From an uncultured Bacilli bacterium (lineage in GTDB: Bacteria; Bacillota_I; Bacilli_A; RF39; UBA660): a stretch of 52,301 bases of DNA. The position numbers were made by a program, and so were the translations under genes. Where the stretch lies: contig CAKPHO010000009.1 in the NCBI GenBank assembly GCA_934162195.1, forward strand, positions 1 through 52,301. Direction: 5' to 3'. The notes under the pieces were generated by a model. That model had not been told where the DNA came from. It saw only the letters and a program-made list of their open reading frames with translations, and searched no databases. Below, piece by piece: positions 6,684 through 14,800 of this stretch; position 1 is the first letter of the stretch; the number at the start of each line of letters is the position of its first letter.

Positions 6684-7841
6684 ATGAAAAGAAAAAATGC
6701 TTTCACTTTAATAGAATTACTAGCGGTAATAGTAGTATTAGCAATAATAGCATTAATAGCAACACCAATAGTAATGAATACAATAAAAAGTGCGCAGAGA
6801 GGAGCAGCAGAAATAAGTGCCGATAGCTACATAAAACAAGTAGAAACAGCAGTAGCAGAAGCAAGATTAAATCATAAAAAAATACCAGATGGAACATATC
6901 AAATAGATGAAGAAGGAAATCTAACAGGTGCCCTCTTACCAGATGGTAAACTAAAAATAGAAATGAATGGGAAAAAACCAACATCAGGGACTATAACAAT
7001 AAACAATGGAGAAGTGGAAAACTCATCAACTATGACAATAGGGGATTATAAAATATCATACAACCCAACAAATAAGAAATATGAAGCAACAGAAAAAGGA
7101 AATACAACAAAAACATATACCAATGGAGAAGTAGTATATTTTAATGTAGATAATGGAACAAAATGTTCAAATTATACAGAAACTCAAAGTAATACAGGAA
7201 CAAAGAGTGGATGTATGAAATTCTATGCTTTTAATGATGATGGAAAAGATACAGTAAATTTAATACTAGACCATAATACAACAGCATTAGTAAAATGGAA
7301 TTCAAGTGGAAAGAATGCAAGCGGTCCAAAAGAAGTGTTCAACCAATTAAAAACAGATACAGATGGATGGAAAGGAACAATAACACCATCAAATTATACA
7401 ATGGATCAAACAGGACAAACAAGCAATGCAAAATATACAATAGATTATAGTAGTTATAAAGCAAGATTAATAACAGTGCAGGAAGTAGCTCAAATTACTG
7501 GAAATACAACATTTGATGAAAAAACAGCAACTTCAGAGTACTATTTTGATACAAATACAAGTACACAAAGTGCAACATGTAAAAGAGAAGTTATAAGTGG
7601 CTGTAATTATGGATGGTTATATGATAGAACAAGTAAAGATTGTACAAAACATGGATGTTTAAATAATGCTGATTCCTCAATGACCGGAGTTGGTTATTGG
7701 ACATCATCTTCTCTTGCTGGACGTGCTGACAATGCATGGGGAGTGTCATACTATGCTTTTGCGAATGAAGTCTACGTTGGTAGTGGCGCTGTTTATGGTG
7801 TGCGCCCAGTTATAACAGTCTTAAAATCTAAATTAAGCTAA
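6684..7841 (+). CDS. Type IV pilin-like surface protein B with C-type-lectin variable end
   Basis: 385 residues with the same prepilin signal as the other three genes (NAFTLIELLAVIVVLA) and the same stalk. From about residue 145 it carries a domain shared with gene D (TYTNGEVVYFNVDNGTKC, FYAFNDDGKDTVNLILDHN, YKARLITVQEVAQI, YGWLYDR). The last 50 residues have the YWTSS ... AWGVSYY ... YGVRPVI pattern of the FGE/C-type-lectin fold used by DGR target proteins. Codons in the body end mostly in A, while the last 120 bases use many C- and T-ending codons with higher G+C. The protein is inferred to be a surface adhesin or pilus tip subunit with a diversifiable ligand face. The DGR inference rests on fold pattern and composition, not on a reverse transcriptase seen here. 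Confidence 0.8.
   Translation: MKRKNAFTLIELLAVIVVLAIIALIATPIVMNTIKSAQRGAAEISADSYIKQVETAVAEARLNHKKIPDGTYQIDEEGNLTGALLPDGKLKIEMNGKKPTSGTITINNGEVENSSTMTIGDYKISYNPTNKKYEATEKGNTTKTYTNGEVVYFNVDNGTKCSNYTETQSNTGTKSGCMKFYAFNDDGKDTVNLILDHNTTALVKWNSSGKNASGPKEVFNQLKTDTDGWKGTITPSNYTMDQTGQTSNAKYTIDYSSYKARLITVQEVAQITGNTTFDEKTATSEYYFDTNTSTQSATCKREVISGCNYGWLYDRTSKDCTKHGCLNNADSSMTGVGYWTSSSLAGRADNAWGVSYYAFANEVYVGSGAVYGVRPVITVLKSKLS
7695..7808 (+). other. Putative C-type-lectin DGR variable region (VR-B)
   Basis: From YWTSS to GVRP at the end of pilin B. The AW-G-V-S-Y spacing and closing YGVRPV are typical of DGR lectin-type targets, where Asn codons in the template are randomised. G+C is about 45-48% here against an A-rich body. 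Compared with VR-D the frame residues YW, S, AW, V, Y, G and RPV are kept and most others differ, with one indel. Confidence 0.55.
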
Positions 7842-7860
7842 GAAATAACTGATAAAATGA

Positions 7861-7889
7861 TTGACAAAGACACATTTACGTGATAATAT
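7861..7889 (+). promoter_or_regulatory. Promoter of secE-nusG
   Basis: TTGACA (7861-7866) and TAATAT (7884-7889) are 17 bases apart, about 65 bases before secE. Flanking ACACAT (7870-7875) and ATGTGT (7905-7910), the latter followed by T-rich sequence, could pair, but the loop is long, so I do not call a terminator. Confidence 0.6.
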
Positions 7890-7955
7890 TTAATTAGACA
7901 CGAGATGTGTTTTTATTTTGAATAAAAATGCATAATATGAAAGAGAGGTATTCAT

Positions 7956-8138
7956 ATGAAAAAAATAGCAAAGTTTTTTGCAGGTGTTAAGGGTGAACTA
8001 AAAAAAGTTAGATGGCCTAATAAGAAAGAAATGCTTAAGTATAGTATTGCGACAATCTCAATTATGATTATGTTTGGATTATTTTATACCATAATAGATT
8101 TAGCTAGTGCTGGTATAAAGATGTTAATAGGTGCCTAA
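7956..8138 (+). CDS. secE: Preprotein translocase subunit SecE
   Basis: A 60-residue single-span SecE of the short Gram-positive type, the clamp subunit of the SecYEG channel in the membrane. The conserved amphipathic stretch FFAGVKGELKKVRWPNKKEM is followed by one hydrophobic segment (about residues 28-50). The ATG follows AGAGAGG at normal spacing. The stop overlaps the nusG start (TAATG), so translation is coupled. secE-nusG-rplKA is the standard bacterial order. Confidence 0.95.
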   Translation: MKKIAKFFAGVKGELKKVRWPNKKEMLKYSIATISIMIMFGLFYTIIDLASAGIKMLIGA

Positions 8139-8671
8139 TGGAAAAAGAATGGTATGTCGTTAATACCTATTCTGGTCATGAGAATAAGGTAAAAGAAAAA
8201 TTAGAGATGCGTGCTAGTACTATGGGTATGGAAGATTATATCTTCCGTGTAGTTGTTCCTGAACAAACAGAAGTTGAATACAAAGACGGAACAAAAAAAG
8301 AAAAAGTAAAAAAGATGTTTCCAGGTTATATATTAGTTGAAATGATTATGACTGATGAAGCTTGGTTTATTGTTCGTAATACTCCAGGTGTTACAGGATT
8401 TATTGGATCAAGCGGTAAGGGAGCTAAACCATTTCCATTAACTCCAGCTGAAGTTGATAAAATATTAGGCTCAATGGGTATGAGTAGATTAGAAATTGGT
8501 AGTGAACTTAATGTTGATGACAAAGTTAAAGTGGTTGATGGACCATTTAATGGTATGTTTGGTAAGGTTAAGTCAATTGACCCTGCTACAGGTTCATTAG
8601 AAGTTACTCTTGATTTATTTGGTCAAGAAACAGTTGTAGAGTTAGAAATTTCACAAATTTCTAAAGCATAG
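8138..8671 (+). CDS. nusG: Transcription elongation/termination factor NusG
   Basis: 177 residues. The N-terminal NGN domain (EWYVVNTYSGHENKV, FPGYILVEM, VRNTPGVTGFIG) binds RNA polymerase across the cleft. The C-terminal KOW domain (VVDGPFNGMFGKVKSID) contacts Rho or ribosomal S10. Length and domain order are typical. Its start overlaps the secE stop, and a separate promoter and leader lie between it and rplK. Confidence 0.97.
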   Translation: MEKEWYVVNTYSGHENKVKEKLEMRASTMGMEDYIFRVVVPEQTEVEYKDGTKKEKVKKMFPGYILVEMIMTDEAWFIVRNTPGVTGFIGSSGKGAKPFPLTPAEVDKILGSMGMSRLEIGSELNVDDKVKVVDGPFNGMFGKVKSIDPATGSLEVTLDLFGQETVVELEISQISKA

Positions 8672-8700
8672 TTTACAAACTTGTAAATTTGTGCTATTAT
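8672..8700 (+). promoter_or_regulatory. Promoter for rplK-rplA
   Basis: TTTACA (8672-8677) and TATTAT (8695-8700), 17 bases apart. The -35 region lies inside a small palindrome, TTTACAA with TTGTAAA. Confidence 0.6.
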
Positions 8701-8734
8701 TATTAAGCTATATTTAATTTTTAATATAGATTTA

Positions 8735-8804
8735 GTGGGAGATTTCTTTAGATTCTTTAACTTAAATTGTTAAGCGGAGTTTTGTTAAAAATCATTAGAA
8801 CCAC
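8735..8804 (+). promoter_or_regulatory. Putative ribosomal-protein leader upstream of rplK
   Basis: GTGGGAG at 8735 and CCAC at 8801-8804 can close a stem around about 60 bases, just before the rplK ribosome site. The same GTGGGAGG ... CCAC frame occurs between rplK and rplA. In bacteria L1 represses this operon by binding mRNA. The match is a pattern judgement. Confidence 0.45.
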
Positions 8805-8838
8805 TCATGGAAAGCGAAATTTATAGGAGGTGTTTTTC

Positions 8839-9264
8839 GTGGCAAAACAAGTAACAAAAATGATCAAATTACAAATACCTGCAGGTAAAGCTACACCAGC
8901 TCCACCAGTTGGAACAGTTTTAGGGCCAGCAGGGATTAACTTACAAGAATTTTGTACAAAATATAATGATGCAACTAAGGATAAGATGGGAGATATTTTA
9001 CCAGTTGAAATTACTATTTATGAAGATAGAACTTTTGACTTTGTAATTAAAACTCCACCAGCTGCATTCTTAATTAAGAAAGTTGCTAAAATTAAAAAAG
9101 GATCTACAAAAGGTTCAAAAGAAACAGTTGCAACTATAACTCGTGAGCAACTAAAAGAAATTGCTGAAATCAAACTTCCAGATTTAAATGCATATACTGT
9201 AGAAGAAGCTATGAAAATAGTTGAAGGTACTGCTTTAAATATGGGTGTTAAAATTTCTGATTAA
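8839..9264 (+). CDS. rplK: Large-subunit ribosomal protein L11
   Basis: Part of the GTPase-associated centre of the 50S subunit and needed for Rel activation by stalled ribosomes. The 141-residue product has the typical proline-rich hinge (IPAGKATPAPPVG), the GPAGINLQEFCTKYN helix and the RNA-binding C-terminal half (TREQLKEIAEIK). I place the start at GTG 8839, eight bases after AGGAGGT, giving AKQVTKMIKLQ as in other bacteria; an upstream frame extension overlaps the ribosome site. Confidence 0.97.
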   Translation: MAKQVTKMIKLQIPAGKATPAPPVGTVLGPAGINLQEFCTKYNDATKDKMGDILPVEITIYEDRTFDFVIKTPPAAFLIKKVAKIKKGSTKGSKETVATITREQLKEIAEIKLPDLNAYTVEEAMKIVEGTALNMGVKISD

Positions 9265-9280
9265 TACATAGGACTACTAT

Positions 9281-9334
9281 GTGGGAGGGGAAACCCGTTA
9301 TCCGCTTTATAAATTATTTATAAACAAAAACCAC
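9281..9334 (+). promoter_or_regulatory. Putative L1-binding site between rplK and rplA
   Basis: GTGGGAGGGGAAACCCG at 9281 and CCAC at 9331-9334 form a closed stem with an internal GGG/CCC pairing, directly before the rplA ribosome site. L1 is known to repress its own message through a mimic of its 23S rRNA site. Identification is by shape and position. Confidence 0.5.
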
Positions 9335-9348
9335 AAGGAGGTAAGAAA

Positions 9349-10044
9349 ATGAAAAAAGGTAAAAAGTATGTAGAAGCTGCTTCTAAAGTTGAAAGAAGTC
9401 GCGCTTATACAAAAGAAGAAGCTATTAAATTAGTAAAAGAAACTTCAACAACAAAATTTGATGCTTCTGTTGAATTAGCTATGCGTTTAAACTTAGACAC
9501 TAAAAAAGCTGATCAACAATTAAGAGGAGCTATAGTATTACCAAATGGTACTGGTAAAACTAAAAAAGTATTAGTTTTAGCTAAAGGACCAATGGCTACT
9601 GCTGCTAAAGAAGCTGGTGCTGATTATGTTGGTGAGGCTGACATGATTGAAAAAATCGAAAAAGAAAATTGGTTCGATTTTGATGTTATAGTAGCTACTC
9701 CAGATATGATGCCTGCTTTAGGTAAGATTGGTAAGATTTTAGGACCTAAAGGTTTAATGCCAAATCCTAAAACTGGAACAGTTACAATGGATACTAAAAA
9801 AGCTGTTGAAGATATCAAAAAGGGTCGTGTTGAATATAGAACAGATTCTTATGGTAATGTTCAAGTTATTATTGGTAAAGTAAGCTTTACTGAAGAACAA
9901 TTACTTGAAAATATGAATGCCTTTGTATCATTAATTTTAAAAACAAAACCAGCTGTTGTAAAAGGAACTTATGTTAAAAATATTTCAGTTTCTTCAACAA
10001 TGGGGCCTGGAATTAAAATTGATGCAAATAGCTTTGACAAATAA
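9349..10044 (+). CDS. rplA: Large-subunit ribosomal protein L1
   Basis: The 231-residue L1 forms the mobile stalk at the ribosomal E site and is usually the translational repressor of the rplK-rplA message. Typical features are KKYVEAASKVERSRAYTKEEA at the start, the FDASVELAMRLNLD strand, GPKGLMPNPKTGTV in domain II, and the closing SSTMGPGIKID. Length is normal. AAGGAGGT precedes the ATG. The last codons contain the -35 box of the rplJ promoter. Confidence 0.97.
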   Translation: MKKGKKYVEAASKVERSRAYTKEEAIKLVKETSTTKFDASVELAMRLNLDTKKADQQLRGAIVLPNGTGKTKKVLVLAKGPMATAAKEAGADYVGEADMIEKIEKENWFDFDVIVATPDMMPALGKIGKILGPKGLMPNPKTGTVTMDTKKAVEDIKKGRVEYRTDSYGNVQVIIGKVSFTEEQLLENMNAFVSLILKTKPAVVKGTYVKNISVSSTMGPGIKIDANSFDK

Positions 10045-10062
10045 AATATAATATGATATAAT
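10034..10062 (+). promoter_or_regulatory. Consensus promoter of rplJ-rplL
   Basis: TTGACA (10034-10039) lies in the last codons of rplA and TATAAT (10057-10062) follows after exactly 17 bases. It drives the L10 leader. Confidence 0.8.
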
Positions 10063-10086
10063 TTGGATGTTTCCAAAAAATTATAT

Positions 10087-10190
10087 ATAGTACCGTAGAC
10101 AGTAGGAGCGGAAAGCTTAATATTTCCTACCGAGGAACTTAAATTTTTAAGTCTTTCGGCCTTACTGTGTAAATAGTAAGGCTTTTATAT
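10087..10190 (+). ncRNA. L10 leader (autoregulatory element of rplJ-rplL)
   Basis: The leader shows the conserved L10-leader core: CAGTAGGAGC, then TTTCCTACCGAGG, then CTTTCGGCC. A closing hairpin GCCTTACT (10159-10166) with AGTAAGGC (10175-10182) runs into TTTTA and can act as an attenuator. The L10(L12)4 complex binds such leaders and lowers rplJ-rplL expression. Confidence 0.88.
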
Positions 10191-10217
10191 ACGGTTAAGC
10201 AAAAGAGGAGGTGTCAT

Positions 10218-10706
10218 ATGGCAAATACTAAAATTTTAGAAAAGAAACAAGCAGTCATTGATGAAATTAGTGATAAAGTAAAAGCATCTGCTTCAGTAGT
10301 ATTATTTGAATACCATGGTTTAACTGTTGCTGAAACAAATGAGTTAAGAAGAAAACTAAGAGAAACAGGTTCTGATTTTAAAGTATACAAGAATACTTTA
10401 GCAATGAGAGCATTAAATGATTTAAAAATTGATTTAGGAGAATTAGATGGACCTAAAGCAATAGCTTTTGGAACAGATGCAGTTGCTCCAATTAAAGTGC
10501 TAAGTGATTATGCTAAAAAACATCCAGCACTAGAATTAAAAGTAGGATATGTTGATGGTGAAAAAGCAGACGAAGAAATGTTAAAGTCACTAGCAGCAAT
10601 TCCATCAAGAGAAGGATTACTTACAATGCTTGCAGGTGGTCTTATGGAACATGTTAAGAACTTTGCAATCGCTCTTGATTTACATAGCCAAAATTTAGAA
10701 AAATAA
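10218..10706 (+). CDS. rplJ: Large-subunit ribosomal protein L10
   Basis: The 162-residue base of the L12 stalk; it binds 23S rRNA and L11 with its N-terminal part and carries L12 dimers on its C-terminal helix. Recognised by KKQAVIDEISDKVKASASVV, the YHGLTVAETNELRRKLRE helix and KVYKNTLAMRA. Length is close to the norm. It is preceded by the L10 leader and followed 31 bases later by rplL. Confidence 0.97.
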   Translation: MANTKILEKKQAVIDEISDKVKASASVVLFEYHGLTVAETNELRRKLRETGSDFKVYKNTLAMRALNDLKIDLGELDGPKAIAFGTDAVAPIKVLSDYAKKHPALELKVGYVDGEKADEEMLKSLAAIPSREGLLTMLAGGLMEHVKNFAIALDLHSQNLEK

Positions 10707-10737
10707 TAATTTAAATAAAAAAGAGGAGGAAAATAGA

Positions 10738-11106
10738 ATGGCAAAATTAAGTACAAAAGAAATTATTGATTCAATAAAAGAAATGACAATTTTAGAAGTT
10801 AAAGATTTAGTAGATGCAATGAAAGAAGAATTTGGTGTTGATCCAAGTGCTGTAGCTGTGGCTGCTGCTCCAGTTGCTGCTGAAGCAAATGAAGGACCAA
10901 GCGCTGTTGATGTAGTATTAGCAAGTGCTGGTGCTAATAAGATTGCTGTTATCAAATTAGTTCGTGATATTACAGGTTTAGGATTAAAAGAGGCTAAAGA
11001 TATCGCTGATAACGGTGGAGTTGTTAAAGAAAAAGTATCTACTGACGAAGCTAATGAAATGAAAGCTAAATTTGAAGAAGCTGGCGCTACTATTGAATTA
11101 AAATAA
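10738..11106 (+). CDS. rplL: Large-subunit ribosomal protein L7/L12
   Basis: 122 residues. The N-terminal dimerisation helix (TKEIIDSIKEMTILEVKDLV) is joined by a short Ala-rich flexible hinge to the globular factor-binding domain (VVLASAGANKIAVIKLVRDITGLGLKEAKD). It recruits translation GTPases. It is the last gene before a terminator-like hairpin at 11117. Confidence 0.97.
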   Translation: MAKLSTKEIIDSIKEMTILEVKDLVDAMKEEFGVDPSAVAVAAAPVAAEANEGPSAVDVVLASAGANKIAVIKLVRDITGLGLKEAKDIADNGGVVKEKVSTDEANEMKAKFEEAGATIELK

Positions 11107-11116
11107 TGCGTTTTAT

Positions 11117-11145
11117 AGCCTGTGCGATGAGCACGGGCTTTCGTT
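11117..11145 (+). terminator. Terminator or attenuator after rplL
   Basis: AGCCTGTGC pairs with GCACGGGCT (one wobble) around GATGA, then T-rich sequence. The rsmC-like gene starts 30 bases later, so partial read-through is likely. Confidence 0.7.
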
Positions 11146-11176
11146 GTTTCTAAAAGAGACACGAAAGGGAGAATTT

Positions 11177-11764
11177 ATGGAACATTATTTTACTAATAAT
11201 ACGAATATAAAAACAAATGAAAAATTACATGATGTAATAGTAAATGAAACTAAATTAAAAATTATAAGTGACAATGGCGTTTTTTCTAAGAGAGGTTTGG
11301 ATTTTGGAACAAGAACATTACTAGAAACTATTCCTATTGATAAAATAAATGGTGATGTTTTAGATTTTGGATGTGGCTATGGACCTATTGGTATATATGT
11401 CGCACTTAAAACAAGGTCAAATGTAGATATGATAGATGTTAATTTGCGAAGTCTAAATCTTGCTAAGAAGAACGCTTTGTTAAATAAAGTAAATGTTAAT
11501 ATTTTTGAAAGCGATATATATAAAAATATAACTAAAAAATATAATTATATAATTAGTAATCCACCTATTAGAGTTGGCAAAAAAGTATTGTATGAAATAT
11601 TATTCGGGGCAAAGGAACATTTAAAGAGTAATGGAGAACTTTGGATAGTAATAAATAAAGATCAGGGTGCTAAAAGCATAGCCCGTGATTTGGAAAAAGA
11701 GTATGATGTAAAAGTTGTTAATAAAAATAAAGGTTTTTATATAATTTGTGCTCGAAATAATTGA
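11177..11764 (+). CDS. RsmC/RlmG-type 16S/23S rRNA methyltransferase (YbxB-like)
   Basis: A 195-residue class I SAM-dependent methyltransferase. Motif I is VLDFGCGYGPIGIYVA and the catalytic NPP motif of N-methylating rRNA enzymes is visible as ISNPPIRVG. Bacillus ybxB occupies the same place between rplL and rpoB, which supports the call; the exact substrate base is not settled for that family. The start is the ATG at 11177, six bases after AAAGGGAGA. An upstream in-frame ATG at 11144 would overlap the terminator and has no ribosome site. Its last codons overlap the rpoB promoter. Confidence 0.88.
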   Translation: MEHYFTNNTNIKTNEKLHDVIVNETKLKIISDNGVFSKRGLDFGTRTLLETIPIDKINGDVLDFGCGYGPIGIYVALKTRSNVDMIDVNLRSLNLAKKNALLNKVNVNIFESDIYKNITKKYNYIISNPPIRVGKKVLYEILFGAKEHLKSNGELWIVINKDQGAKSIARDLEKEYDVKVVNKNKGFYIICARNN

Positions 11765-11789
11765 CAATTTGTAATGGTTGGTGTAAAAT
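11761..11789 (+). promoter_or_regulatory. Promoter of rpoB-rpoC
   Basis: TTGACA (11761-11766) overlaps the stop of the preceding gene; TAAAAT (11784-11789) follows after 17 bases. A GCGACATATACTTGGCATTGGTATATGG segment in the leader can fold through ATATAC/GTATAT. Confidence 0.7.
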
Positions 11790-11861
11790 TATAAATTGGC
11801 GACATATACTTGGCATTGGTATATGGAAGACTAAAAAATATAGTTTATAGGGGTGAAAATA

Positions 11862-14800
11862 GTGGCTTATACAGTTAAAAAATTTGGTGATCACCGAGAA
11901 AGACGTAGCTATGCAAAAACAAAAAATGCAATTGAATTAGGGAATTTGTTAGAAATTCAAAAAAAATCTTATGATTGGTTTATGACTGAGGGTATTCAAG
12001 AGGTATTTGATGATATTTTTCCTGTAGAAAGTTTTACAGGAAATTTGTCGTTAGAATTTGGTGAATATTCATTTGAGGAACCAAGATACAATATAAAAGA
12101 ATGTAAGGAAAGATATGCAACTTATGCTGCTCCATTAAAAGTCCAAGCTAGACTTTTTAATCAAGAAACCGGAGAAGTAAAAGAACAAGATATTTTCTTA
12201 GGCGATATGCCTATTATGACTGATAGTGGAACATTCATTATAAATGGTGCTGAACGTGTAATTGTTTCACAATTGGTTCGTTCTCCTTCATGTTACTATG
12301 GTAAAGAAGTAGATAAGAAAAATGGTAAAGTAGTTGTTACTTCACAAATCATTCCAACTAGAGGTACTTGGCTAGAATATGAAACAGATGCTAGAGATGT
12401 TATCTATGTTCGTATTGATCGTACAAGAAAAGTTCCTATTACAACACTTTTACGTGCTTTAGGATTATCTAGTGATGAGGATATTTTAGATTTATATGGT
12501 GATGATGAGTATTTAAAACGTACTATTGAAAAAGATACAAATAAAAATACTGATGAGTCATTAATTGATATCCACTCTAAGTTAAGACCTGGAGAACCTT
12601 CTACTTTAGATAGTGCTAAGAATCAATTAATTAGTAGATTCTTTGATGCTTTCCGTTATGATTTAGCAAAAGTAGGACGTTACAAATTTAATCGTAAATT
12701 GAATGTTTGTGAAAGATTACTTGGATGTACTTTAGCTGAAACAATTAAAGTTGATAATGAAGTTGTTTTAGAAAAAGGAACTGTTATTGGAAAAGAAGAA
12801 TTAGAAAAATTAATTCCAGTAATGAAAGATGGATATGGTGTTAAAGAAGTTTTAATTAACGAAGAACTAGATAGTTATAATCGAGTTCAAGAAGTTAAAG
12901 TTTTCTCTAAGTTAAATCCAGAAAAAGTTGTTAGTATAATTGGAAATGATCAAACAATTGAAGAAAAACGTTTAACTATTTCTGATGTATATGCTTCAGT
13001 TTCTTATTACTTAAATTTACTTGAAGGTATTGGTAATTATGATGAAATAGATAATTTATCTAATCGTCGTGTTCGTCAAGTAGGAGAACTTTTACAAAAT
13101 CAATTCCGTATTGGTATTAGTAGAATTGAAAGAGTAATAAGAGATCGTATGAGTACTCAAGAAATTAGCGAAGTTACTCCAAAAACTTTAATTAATATTA
13201 GACCTTTAACTGCTGCTATTAAAGAGTTCTTTGGAAGTAGTCAGTTATCACAATTTATGGATCAAACAAATCCAGTAGCTGAGCTTACTAATAAACGTCG
13301 TTTATCTAGCTTAGGACCTGGTGGTTTATCACGTGATAGAGCTGGTATGGAAGTTCGTGATGTTAACCCTTCACACTATGGAAGAATTTGTCCAATCGAA
13401 TCTCCAGAAGGACCAAACATCGGACTTATCACATCCCTTGCAAGTTATGCTCGTGTTAATGATTATGGATTTATTATGACTCCTTATCGTAAAGTAGAAA
13501 ATTGTAAATTAACAGATGAAATTGTTTATATGACTGCTGATGAAGAGTTAGATCATTATATTTCTCAAGCAACAATTGAAACAGATGAAAATGGAGTTAT
13601 TATTCCAGATCGTGTTCCAGTTCGTTACCGTACTGAGAATATTATGATAGAAAAAGAAAAAATTGATTATATAGATGTTTCACCACAACAAGTTGTATCT
13701 ATTACAACACAAGGTATTCCATTCCTTGAACATGATGATGGTAAACGTGCACTTATGGGTGCTAACATGCAACGTCAAGCTATCCCACTATTAAAAGCCG
13801 AAGCTCCACTTGTTGGAACTGGTATTGAAGCTATAGCTGCACGTGATAGTGGTGCTGTTATTATGGCAAAAGCTGATGGTATTGTTGATTATGCCGATGG
13901 TAAAAAAATTATAGTTAAAACTAAAGGTGGTAAAGATACTTACTATTTAAATGGTTTTGAACGTAGTAATGCAGGTACTTGTTATCATCAAGTTCCAATT
14001 GTAAGAACTGGTGATACTGTTTATGCAGGAGAAGTTATTGCTGATGGACCAAGTACTGAAAAAGGTGAAATGGCCTTAGGTAAAAACGTAACAGTAGCGT
14101 TCATGAACTACAATGGTTACAACTACGAGGATGCTGTAATCTTAAATGAAAGATTAGTTAAAGATGATGTTTATACATCAATCCATATTGAGGATTATCA
14201 AATCGAGTGTCGTGATACAAAATTAGGACCTGAAGAGTTTACTCGTGATATTCCAAATATTGGTGAAGATGCACGCAAAAACTTAGATGAAAATGGTATT
14301 ATTCGTATTGGTACAGAAGTAAAAGATGATGATATCTTAGTTGGTAAAGTTACTCCTAAGGGAATGGCTGAACTTACTTCTGAAGAAAAATTATTACACG
14401 CAATTTTTGGTGAAAAAACTCGTGAAGTAAGAGATACATCTTTACGTGTTCCACATGGTGGAGAAGGTATCGTTCATGATGTTAAAATATTTACTAAGGA
14501 TAATTGTGATGAACTTCCTGCTGGTGTATCAATGATGGTTCGTGTATACATTGTTCAAAAACGTAAAATAAGTGTTGGAGATAAGATGGCTGGTCGTCAT
14601 GGTAATAAGGGTGTTATCTCACTTATCTTACCTGAAGAGGATATGCCATACTTAAGTGATGGTCGTCCTGTTGATATTTTACTTAATCCACTTGGAGTTC
14701 CATCTCGTATGAACATTGGACAGATTTTAGAGATGCATTTAGGTATTGCTGCTAAGAATTTAGGTATTTATGTAGCAACTCCAGTATTTGATGGTGCTAA

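Noticed and set aside
6703..6984. Long open frames on the - strand inside the pilin genes (also 34782-35273, 44265-44843)
   Set aside because: They are Leu-rich mirror frames caused by A-rich codons on the + strand and have no ribosome sites.
7870..7910. Terminator between pilin B and secE
   Set aside because: ACACAT and ATGTGT can pair but the loop is about 29 bases and contains the secE promoter.
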